Source: Bacteroidales bacterium UBA4073
GTDB lineage: Bacteria > Bacteroidota > Bacteroidia > Bacteroidales > Tenuifilaceae
Assembly: GCA_002383425.1 (NCBI GenBank)
Contig: DFYV01000084.1
Span: 5,715 to 16,639, forward strand
Direction of reading: 5' to 3'
DNA length: 10,925 nt
Below are positions 1 through 6,436 of this stretch, piece after piece (positions within the stretch are counted from its first letter, which is position 1; every line of letters starts with the position of its first letter). Position numbers and translations under genes: made by a program. A model generated the notes under the pieces. It saw only the letters and a list, made by a program, of their open reading frames with translations, was not told where the DNA came from and made no database searches.

Positions 1-2
1 AA

Positions 3-24
3 ATTTGCATTACGTAATTCAAAT
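3..24. repeat. 22-bp imperfect palindrome
   Basis: The arms ATTTG and CAAAT flank a perfect 10-bp palindrome, ATTACGTAAT (9-18), with one mismatched pair (C8 against T19), so 10 of 11 positions pair. As RNA it would fold into a tight hairpin. It lies in DNA with no gene and could be part of a dispersed extragenic palindrome family or a protein-binding site. Confidence 0.45.
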
Positions 25-68
25 ATTGCCGTTAGGTACGTTACAAATTTCATCGCTGTAATTATTAT

Positions 69-103
69 TTCGTCCTTGACAGGACGAATTTCCTGTGTTT
101 TTT
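69..103 (+). terminator. Two alternative hairpins followed by a T run
   Basis: Hairpin A pairs TTCGTCCT (69-76) with AGGACGAA (81-88), 8 bp around the loop TGAC. Hairpin B pairs ACAGGA (79-84) with TCCTGT (91-96), 6 bp around a 6-base loop, and is followed after one G by six T (98-103). The two stems share bases 79-88 and cannot form together. Hairpin B with the T run has the layout of a weak plus-strand intrinsic terminator, and hairpin A would block it. It may end a plus-strand gene left of the window; being a piece of a dispersed repeat is equally possible. Confidence 0.35.
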
Positions 104-312
104 GCCTCCTATGAGTCAAGTCTAAAAAGTTTATAGGCAAAAGGAACATAAGGCGTTAGGCGTTAAACGCAAGGTAAATCAATAAATACTTGAATATATG
201 CACTTAGAATTTCTGGCGTTTTTACAAGAACCATCATTTCTAATGAAATTTGGCTTTTTATACTGAACTCAACTATTATTTATTTCTCATTAAAACCATA
301 AACCTCCCCCTC

Positions 313-424
313 ATGCCTTCGTGCTTTCGTGCTTTCTTGCCTTCGTCCCTTCGCCCCTTCGTGCTTTCGTCCCTTCGTGCCTTCGTGCCTTCGTGCCTTC
401 GTGCCTTCTTGCCTTCTTGCTTTC
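313..424. repeat. Tandem array of 8-bp repeats (14 units)
   Basis: Fourteen consecutive 8-bp units follow the consensus GTGCCTTC. Four exact copies run head to tail at 377-408; the other units differ at one or two positions (GTGCTTTC, GTCCCTTC, TTGCCTTC, GCCCCTTC). The plus strand is pyrimidine-rich, so a transcript reading out of the rhomboid gene would carry purine-rich GAAGGCAC repeats. The array begins 22 bp beyond the rhomboid stop codon. Read as protein it gives an 8-residue periodic peptide, which I take to be a by-product. Slipped-strand replication is the likely origin, and copy number may vary between strains. Confidence 0.85.
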
Positions 425-446
425 GTTATTTTATGAGCATACCCAT

Positions 447-1127
447 TTAAAGTTCTTGCTTATTGTCATCTTCTAAAATTTCATTTTTCCAATACTCATC
501 GGTTTCGTCAACATCTTCGGAACTTTCCTGCATCCAGCTCCATACCTGGGATGGAGGACCTTGTTTACGGTAAACTACTGCCAGTATAACACCAGCAATA
601 CCACCAAATAAATGGTACTCCCACGATATTTGAGGGAAAATAGGGAATATGCCCCATACCATTCCACCATATACGAAAACCACTAAAAGCGATATAGCCA
701 TTAGATTGATATTTTTACGAAAAATTCCGCTAAAAAATATAAACGAGGCAATGGCATAGATCAAACCACTACAACCAATATGGTAATTTGTACGCGCTCC
801 AACCCATACCATTAGCCCGCTTATAATCCAGCTGCCTAAAAGTATCTTATACCACAAGTCTCTATAAAAATATACTAAACCAGTAGTTAAGATAAATAAC
901 GATATACTATTATTAATTAGATGATTAAAATCAGAATGGATAAGCGGTGCAGTAAAAATACCGATTAATCCAGAAAAGCTCCTGGGCAAAAGGCCATAGC
1001 GATATAGAGAAACGCCATCGATTATCTCAATAAGTTTGACAATCCAAATTGCGAGAATAAACAATGAAGCAACCTCGATGCTTACTTTAAACCTTACTTT
1101 TTCTATATTAATTATTGACTCACTCAT
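447..1127 (-). CDS. Rhomboid family intramembrane serine protease
   Basis: Probable rhomboid protease of 226 residues that would cut transmembrane substrates inside the inner membrane. The family hallmarks are present in order: H64, H69 and N73 in the HxxxxHxxxN motif of the second helix, the nucleophile S120 in GCSG (GxSG motif), and the partner H172 in the HxxGxxxG helix. Six hydrophobic segments lie roughly at 18-38, 72-88, 92-109, 120-135, 140-160 and 170-187. A strongly acidic, hydrophilic tail of about 38 residues follows the last helix. I start at the ATG at 1127; the GTG just before it (1130) would add one residue. No good Shine-Dalgarno site is seen (a GGAG lies too far upstream). 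The gene stands alone between two gene-free stretches, so context gives no substrate. The catalytic residues argue for an active enzyme rather than an inactive rhomboid homologue. Confidence 0.88.
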   Translation of the reverse strand: MSESIINIEKVRFKVSIEVASLFILAIWIVKLIEIIDGVSLYRYGLLPRSFSGLIGIFTAPLIHSDFNHLINNSISLFILTTGLVYFYRDLWYKILLGSWIISGLMVWVGARTNYHIGCSGLIYAIASFIFFSGIFRKNINLMAISLLVVFVYGGMVWGIFPIFPQISWEYHLFGGIAGVILAVVYRKQGPPSQVWSWMQESSEDVDETDEYWKNEILEDDNKQEL

Positions 1128-1727
1128 CACTGCAACTATCAGTAAACTCCTATTTAAAAAGGTTATGGTTATACCGAATTTGGTAAATACTGTTAATGTA
1201 TTCTATGACATTTTCCATGGCGTTTTGGGTAAGAAAAATGAGTTACCGGTTATGGGTCTTTCGCTATTGAGGGTAAAAATATTAAAAATTATCGCTTCTC
1301 CCAAAAGGGAATTGCCTAATGGCATTTTTTCCAGTTACGACATGCCCAATTTAAAACAGGAAACACATTTTAAGGGCAAAAACCCCTGACAGGGTTTAAA
1401 ACCCCGTCATGTGATTTGCGATATATTTACTTTTCGTTAAAAAAAGTAATGTTACCCAAACATTAAAAAATAGGAATATAACAATCAGTTAATGATTTAA
1501 ATTAAGGGTTATATATGCAATTTGGGTTAAAATATCAGCTTTGGTAGGTTAATAGTGCTAAAAGTCTTATCGAATCAAGGAATAATCATTAACGTGCAAA
1601 ACAGTACATTTATGACCTGAATCCTGCAATAGTTGAATCGTTACTTTAATTAACTTGCGCATATTGCTGCTATTGTATCTACTAAAGAATTTCCGAAAAA
1701 GTATATGAGTTTAAGATTGGCTGGTGG
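1128..1727. other. Gene-free stretch between rhomboid and phosphatase genes
   Basis: About 600 bp separate the 5' end of the rhomboid gene from the 3' end of the TPR-SpoIIE gene. It must contain the rhomboid promoter and the end of the phosphatase transcript, but I find no clear Bacteroidetes promoter (TTTG with TAnnTTTG) and no strong terminator. A plus-strand open frame reaching to 1389 has low-complexity composition, runs antisense through the rhomboid start and resembles no family, so I do not call it. The one structured spot is the palindrome at 1387-1409. Near 1306-1330 there are two 4-bp hairpins followed by six T, too weak to name. No tRNA or other known RNA gene is recognised. Confidence 0.55.
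1380..1409. repeat. Palindrome with two competing foldings
   Basis: TGACAGGGTTT (1387-1397) is complementary to AAACCCCGTCA (1399-1409) at 10 of 11 positions. The left arm can instead pair GGGTTT (1392-1397) with AAACCC (1380-1385) around a 6-base loop, so two hairpins compete for the same bases. It shares the word TGACAGG with the hairpin at 77-83. There is no T run directly after it, so it is not a classical terminator. A dispersed extragenic palindrome is the likeliest reading. Confidence 0.45.
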
Positions 1728-3956
1728 CTATATTCTTATTCCCCAAATCAAAACATCATCAATCTGTTCGCTTCGGTTCATCCATTCAAGAAAGGTTCGT
1801 TCAAGCTGCGAGCATCTTGAAATACTATCCATTTCTGCAGTCATTTTAATAAGTTGTTCCTTAAAACGTGAACGCATAAATTTTTTATGGTTTTCACCAC
1901 CCTGCTGGTCAAAATATCCATCAGATGATAAATACAGCCAATCACCAGCCATTAGCTTCACCGAATTCACTGTAAAGTTTTTGCTATTTTGCGAACTCTG
2001 AAGTCTGGTACCAAGGGTTACAAAATTTGGCTTTAGCTCCTGTACCTCACCGTTTCGTTGAAGGAAAAGTGGTATCAAGGCACTGGTGTACTCAAGAGTA
2101 TAGGTTTCTTTGTCGAACACGCACATGGCAATATCCATGCTATCCTTCAAAATCGTTTCGTTTTTCGATTTACTCAAACGGTTAACCAGCTGCTCATCGA
2201 TAAAAGAAAGAATATCGTCGGTTTTATACAGCATATACTGATTTACGGCTTGGTTGATAAGGCCGATTCCGATAATGCTCATGAATGCGCCCGGAACACC
2301 ATGGCCGGTACAGTCGGCAAGGGCAAAGAAAACCTTATTACCCCGTGGTAGCATCCAGTAAAAATCACCGCTAACAATATCCTTTGGCCTACTAAATATG
2401 AATGTATCGGAAAAGTGTTGTTTAATACTACCTAGGGAAGGCTGTATGGAGTCTTGAATTCTTTCGGCATACCTTATACTATCAGTAATTTTCTGGATAT
2501 AGGTCTCAATAATGCTATAAGCTTCTTCCAAATTTTTATTTTTTTGCACAATGAAATCTTTGTTTTTTTCAATCTCAACTGTCTTGGCTTCAATTTCCTG
2601 ATTTTTTTCTTCGAGTAACATATTCTTTAGCTCTATCTCCTCAATTTGTTTTGCAAGTTGCTCGGCGGTTTTCCGTTTATTCTTCAGGGCAAAGTAAATT
2701 ATAAAAAGCATAACACCGCTTAGTAGCAATCCTAATAGTAGAATATAGGTTTGATTTTTTTGCCTGATGATTGCGCGCTGTTTAAGTTCATGCTGCTGAA
2801 GTAAAAGTTTAATCTCGTTTTCCTTTTTTTCGGTTTCGTAAAGAGTTTGTATGGTTGCAATGTGCCTGCTGTTTTTTTCGTTTAAAACGCTATCCTTATA
2901 ACTTGCTGATAGTTTATAGTATTCAAGAGCCCTACTGTATTCCTGTATTTTTTGATAGTAATCGGATAAAACCTCGTAGGCCTGCTGAAAATGGGTAAGA
3001 CTTTTTATTTCCGTTGCAATTTTCAAACAGCTGTGAATATTATCCAGAGCACTTTTATGATAATTCAAGCGTAACTGGGCTTTTGCAAGATTAATGTAAC
3101 TGTCGGCAATAAATTTTTTATCACCAAGTGTTTTGTCAATCTCTAAACTTTTAATAAAATAGTCATAGGCCTTTTGAGTATTACCAAGGAACAGCTCAAT
3201 TTTTCCAAGAGCATTAAAATTAATTGCTATTCCTTTAAGACTGTTTATTTGGTAGTTTAAATCGAGCGATTTTGAATAGTACTCCTTAGCTTTAGGGTAG
3301 TTTCCTTTAAATTCGTAAACTTCGCCAATATTATTGTAATTCATTGCCTGACCAAGTAGGTTATTCATCTGCTTAGACATGTATAGCGCCCTCTGAAAGT
3401 AATCTAAAGCCTCATTGTAGCGGCCATTTAAGGAAAAGATATTCCCAAGACTATTGCAGGCAACGGAAATGTTGAAGGAATCTTTGATTTCTTCGGCAAG
3501 TTTTAGAGCTTTCATGTGGTATTCCGAAGCATAAGCATGATTATCGAGCCGTCGGTAAACCACACCTAAATTGTTAAGCGATTTTACTTGCTGGTGCTTA
3601 TCGTCAAGCTCTTTAGCTAAATTTAAAGCATCATTATGAAACCTAATGGCATTCGTGTAGTTCGACAGGTTACGGTAAAGGACCCCAAGTGATGTGTAAA
3701 CCTCAATTTTTATGTAATTGCTCTTACTTGACTCTGCCAAACGTTTAGCTTCAAGTAAATAATTTTCGGCTAAAATCGGATTTCGCTCCTCAACCTCGTA
3801 AGCCCTTGCAATATTTTGCAATAAGAGCACGCGTGTGCTATCGTTCGATTCCTGGTAGAGCTTAAGTAACAAAGAATCAATATGTTGAGATTGAGCAAAT
3901 GGTAGCAAGCACAAAAAGGAGAATACCGTAAGTAATGTTGCCTTTATCAACTTCAT
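1728..3956 (-). CDS. TPR sensor with SpoIIE-type PP2C phosphatase domain
   Basis: Predicted membrane signalling phosphatase of 742 residues. I start at the ATG at 3956 because it opens a signal peptide (MKLIKATLL..., hydrophobic core, AQSQ near residue 23); an upstream start at 4043 would overlap the divergent gene and bury this signal. TPR repeats follow from about 43 to 360, the last seven spaced at exactly 40 residues (SLG/NLG/NIG-type cores at 89, 129, 169, 209, 249, 289, 329). A transmembrane helix lies at about 403-424, a charged coiled coil at 427-481, and a SpoIIE/PP2C phosphatase domain at 517-742. Metal-binding acidic residues are in place: D531 (SGDFYW), D548 (ADCTGHG), D679 (SSDGYFDQ) and D733/D734 (IDDV). 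The TPR part should be periplasmic and the phosphatase cytoplasmic. In related proteins the usual substrate is a phosphorylated anti-sigma-antagonist-like protein; none is encoded here, so the target is unknown. Confidence 0.9.
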   Translation of the reverse strand: MKLIKATLLTVFSFLCLLPFAQSQHIDSLLLKLYQESNDSTRVLLLQNIARAYEVEERNPILAENYLLEAKRLAESSKSNYIKIEVYTSLGVLYRNLSNYTNAIRFHNDALNLAKELDDKHQQVKSLNNLGVVYRRLDNHAYASEYHMKALKLAEEIKDSFNISVACNSLGNIFSLNGRYNEALDYFQRALYMSKQMNNLLGQAMNYNNIGEVYEFKGNYPKAKEYYSKSLDLNYQINSLKGIAINFNALGKIELFLGNTQKAYDYFIKSLEIDKTLGDKKFIADSYINLAKAQLRLNYHKSALDNIHSCLKIATEIKSLTHFQQAYEVLSDYYQKIQEYSRALEYYKLSASYKDSVLNEKNSRHIATIQTLYETEKKENEIKLLLQQHELKQRAIIRQKNQTYILLLGLLLSGVMLFIIYFALKNKRKTAEQLAKQIEEIELKNMLLEEKNQEIEAKTVEIEKNKDFIVQKNKNLEEAYSIIETYIQKITDSIRYAERIQDSIQPSLGSIKQHFSDTFIFSRPKDIVSGDFYWMLPRGNKVFFALADCTGHGVPGAFMSIIGIGLINQAVNQYMLYKTDDILSFIDEQLVNRLSKSKNETILKDSMDIAMCVFDKETYTLEYTSALIPLFLQRNGEVQELKPNFVTLGTRLQSSQNSKNFTVNSVKLMAGDWLYLSSDGYFDQQGGENHKKFMRSRFKEQLIKMTAEMDSISRCSQLERTFLEWMNRSEQIDDVLIWGIRI

Positions 3957-4036
3957 GACAAAAAATTTTCTATCATTGGGAAAGTTAACATATTTTCGCG
4001 AAATATAATAACCACCAGCAAAACAATAACAAATAT
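3957..4036. promoter_or_regulatory. Shared divergent promoter region
   Basis: Eighty bases separate the start codons of the minus-strand TPR-phosphatase gene and the plus-strand AsmA-like gene, so both promoters must lie here or just inside the genes. For the minus strand, TATATTTC (complement of 4000-4007) matches the Bacteroidetes -7 element TAnnTTTG at all but the last base. A TTTG (complement of 4030-4033) lies 22 bases upstream, slightly wider than usual, giving a leader of roughly 35-40 bases. For the plus strand no good match is visible. The TATAAT at 4004-4009 is an E. coli-type box that Bacteroidetes primary sigma factor is not expected to use. The region itself is certain; the named boxes are tentative. 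Confidence 0.5.
3994..4003. promoter_or_regulatory. 10-bp palindrome, possible operator
   Basis: TTTCGCGAAA is a perfect palindrome in the middle of the divergent region, and its right half overlaps the proposed minus-strand -7 element (4000-4007). A dimeric regulator bound here could control both directions. Ten bases is short and could arise by chance, and no regulator gene is adjacent. Confidence 0.2.
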
Positions 4037-6436
4037 ATGACATTACTGGTAAAAATATACCATCATTCTCTTAAGCTTCTTCTGGCCTTAATCATCTTAA
4101 CATTTATTCTGTTGATTGGCGGGGCAACCATTCTCATTTTTAATCAGGAAAAGATTATAAAGGCATTAACGGATGAAATCAACAAATACCCTGATCTATC
4201 AATTAAATACAATCGGGTGTCAGTTAATACGTTGAAAAGTTTTCCACGTTTTTCCTACAATTTTAAAAATCTAACATTAGCCATTACCCTTAACACACAC
4301 ACCGATACAATTTTAAAAACCGATGAGTTTCAGGCAACAATATCGCCCTTTAAGCTGCTTACAGGCAGGGTATCCATTACAAATTTTTACTTAAGTAATG
4401 CAAGGATAGCATGGAAAACCAGCTATTCAAAAGAGCTTTGGGATGGATCTCCCTCAGATTCTTCCGATGGCATTAATATACTTATATCGGGTTTTACTCT
4501 GAAGGATTTCGACATTTTAGTTCAGGATAGTACCAATAGAAACGTTCTAAATTTAACCGGTAATAACATTCGATTTAAGTTTAGTACTCACAATAACAAC
4601 ATATCTTTATCAGTCAAAAGCGACGTTGATAGAATGGTTGTCGGGGAAAAATTGAATATTTCGAATCCGGTAAAGCTCGGCTTTGACCTGGAGCAAAGCA
4701 ATAACAAAATACTCATTTACAATATTGAAACATCTTCTAAAACACTGATTTTAAAAGGTTCAGGAATTTATGACCAGAAAAGCGAATCATTAGCTTTAAG
4801 GCTTGGCTCAAACCATTTTGAGATTCACGACCTAAAACAATTCCCCAACCTCAACCTTACCGAAGAATTTTTTGGTAATGTGGGATGCGAAGCATACTTC
4901 AAGTCAACTTCAGGATTTAAAAGTATTGATACCCTGCTAATCAAATGTATAAGCCCTAAAATTAAATGGGTATCAAAAAACGATGAAACTGTATTTACAA
5001 ACCTGGAAGGGTACATACTATTGACTAACAACCTGTTAAATCATTTTAGCTACATTAATAAGGTAACTATTGAAAAAAATAGTACTAAACTTAACCTGAG
5101 CGCAAAAATAAAGGGATACGAAAATTTTGTAATACTGGTAAAGGGGGATATAATCAGCAGTTTAAACATCGAAAATCCATCAGTAGGTATTGATGTTAAC
5201 GGACCATTTAAAATATTACTAAGCTACATTCCCAAAACCAATAGAATTAATCCGTTACTCATTGGATCCGATTTAATATTTGCCAACAGTCAAAAATCTT
5301 TTACCAGCAATATTTCAACCAAAGGTTATATTACTATCAACAAAAATCTTGATATAGAAGGATATATTAAAATTGATTCTTCCGATATAAATTTTAAAGT
5401 TGATCAGGCAAATATTATAGATGCTTTCATGAAAAATAGCTATTACCCGACCGTTGACCTTTCCGGTGAATATGTAAACTATAACGACATTGCTAAAATA
5501 CTTTCAAATAGTGCAGTTAACGGAACACCTAAAAATCTTAATATTTCAAAAACACTATATAACCTGAACTTTAATAGGGCAAAATACAACCGCTTAAGGT
5601 TAAGCAAGCTGAAAGGAAATGGCACCATGAAGGGCGATACCATCGACGTTAGTTACTTTACAGCCGACTGTTTTGATGGTAATATTTCGGGAAAGTTTAA
5701 GTCGTTCAACAATTTTTTTCAATCAAGCCTATGGATTAACAGCATTTCGATTGAAAAAATATTAAAGGTTTACGATAATTGGGGTCAAAAAATAATTACA
5801 AGCGAAAACCTTTCGGGTAAATTCAAGGGAGTAGTAGATATTGAATTTTTAAAAAATGCTAAAGGCGATGTAAATTTGAATTCGCTAAAGCTCAACTCAA
5901 ACATCCAGATAGTTAATGGTAAGCTAAAGGGGATGGATAAAATCAAAGGGCTCTCAAGGTGGCTTAACCTTGACCAGGTAAAGGTTATTGATTTTGATAC
6001 GTTGAGAAACGAAATAAGCATATCAAATGGAAAAATATCAATCCCAAACATGGATGTAAAATCGAATGTTATCCTGATGAACATTACAGGTGAACACACA
6101 TTCGAAAACAGGTACGAATACCTGATTCGCATCAATATTAGCAATTGGGTTAAAAAGAAATTTATCGGGTCAAATAAAATTGACATTCAACCATCTACCG
6201 ATGGTTCATTAAACTTATACCTTAAACTTTATGGAAATAATGACAATTACAAGGTTGATTTGATAAACAAAACAAGGTTTAATTCTAAAATGTTTAACAC
6301 TACTGAGGCCGATACCTTTTCAATTGAAACACCCACGCATAAACAGGCCGATGAAAAGTTAAAAAGCGAAACAAGTGGTAGTTACAGAATAGAATGGGAC
6401 GAACAAATTGATTCAATAAAAGACGAAGAACAATGA
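4037..6436 (+). CDS. AsmA-like envelope biogenesis protein
   Basis: Large (799 residues) membrane-anchored protein of the AsmA type. A short basic N-terminus and one hydrophobic helix (about 11-34) anchor it in the inner membrane. The rest is a long beta-rich periplasmic region of alternating hydrophobic and polar residues with no catalytic motif. The segment after the anchor, with a YNRVSVNTLKSFPRF-like stretch, and the C-terminal part (about 565-715, repeating the pattern 'Nxxisxgkisipnmdvksn') fit Bacteroidetes AsmA-like proteins. The end is acidic and includes IEWDE, also common there. Family members of this beta-groove type are linked to outer membrane assembly and phospholipid movement between membranes; that role here is inference. 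Its stop codon overlaps the start of the kinase gene (ATGA), so the two are almost certainly one operon. Confidence 0.75.
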   Translation: MTLLVKIYHHSLKLLLALIILTFILLIGGATILIFNQEKIIKALTDEINKYPDLSIKYNRVSVNTLKSFPRFSYNFKNLTLAITLNTHTDTILKTDEFQATISPFKLLTGRVSITNFYLSNARIAWKTSYSKELWDGSPSDSSDGINILISGFTLKDFDILVQDSTNRNVLNLTGNNIRFKFSTHNNNISLSVKSDVDRMVVGEKLNISNPVKLGFDLEQSNNKILIYNIETSSKTLILKGSGIYDQKSESLALRLGSNHFEIHDLKQFPNLNLTEEFFGNVGCEAYFKSTSGFKSIDTLLIKCISPKIKWVSKNDETVFTNLEGYILLTNNLLNHFSYINKVTIEKNSTKLNLSAKIKGYENFVILVKGDIISSLNIENPSVGIDVNGPFKILLSYIPKTNRINPLLIGSDLIFANSQKSFTSNISTKGYITINKNLDIEGYIKIDSSDINFKVDQANIIDAFMKNSYYPTVDLSGEYVNYNDIAKILSNSAVNGTPKNLNISKTLYNLNFNRAKYNRLRLSKLKGNGTMKGDTIDVSYFTADCFDGNISGKFKSFNNFFQSSLWINSISIEKILKVYDNWGQKIITSENLSGKFKGVVDIEFLKNAKGDVNLNSLKLNSNIQIVNGKLKGMDKIKGLSRWLNLDQVKVIDFDTLRNEISISNGKISIPNMDVKSNVILMNITGEHTFENRYEYLIRINISNWVKKKFIGSNKIDIQPSTDGSLNLYLKLYGNNDNYKVDLINKTRFNSKMFNTTEADTFSIETPTHKQADEKLKSETSGSYRIEWDEQIDSIKDEEQ

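Larger units (their letters stand above)
1..446. other. Gene-free stretch with hairpins and 8-bp repeats
   Basis: No convincing gene is visible. The only open frame (about 250-450, plus strand) mostly translates the 8-bp repeat and starts at a TTG, so I do not call it. The stretch holds a 22-bp imperfect palindrome (3-24), two mutually exclusive hairpins ending in a T run (69-103), a weaker inverted repeat (100-107 with 135-142), a short direct repeat of AGGCGTT near 150-165, and the tandem 8-bp array (313-424). The density of small inverted repeats suggests an extragenic repeat element or the 3' region of a gene lying left of the window; which one cannot be decided here. Confidence 0.6.

Noticed and set aside
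313..424. CRISPR array
   Set aside because: The units are contiguous 8-mers with no spacers and no cas genes nearby.
250..450. 66-residue plus-strand open frame rich in Ser, Leu, Phe, Pro
   Set aside because: It mostly translates the 8-bp tandem array, starts at TTG and shows only repeat-derived periodicity.
1306..1330. Terminator with two small hairpins and six T
   Set aside because: Stems are only 4 bp each and no plus-strand gene precedes them.
1036..1389. 117-residue plus-strand open frame
   Set aside because: It runs antisense through the start of the rhomboid gene and its translation resembles no protein family.
4004..4009. TATAAT as the plus-strand -10 box
   Set aside because: It is an E. 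coli-type element without a fitting -35; Bacteroidetes primary sigma factor uses a different -7 motif.
3957..4043. Longer N-terminus for the TPR-phosphatase (start at 4043)
   Set aside because: It would overlap the divergent AsmA-like start and place 29 extra residues before a clear signal peptide that begins at 3956.
4825..5031. Antisense open frames inside the AsmA-like gene (also 5785-6186 and 6300-6593)
   Set aside because: They are shadows of the plus-strand coding frames, with no family resemblance.
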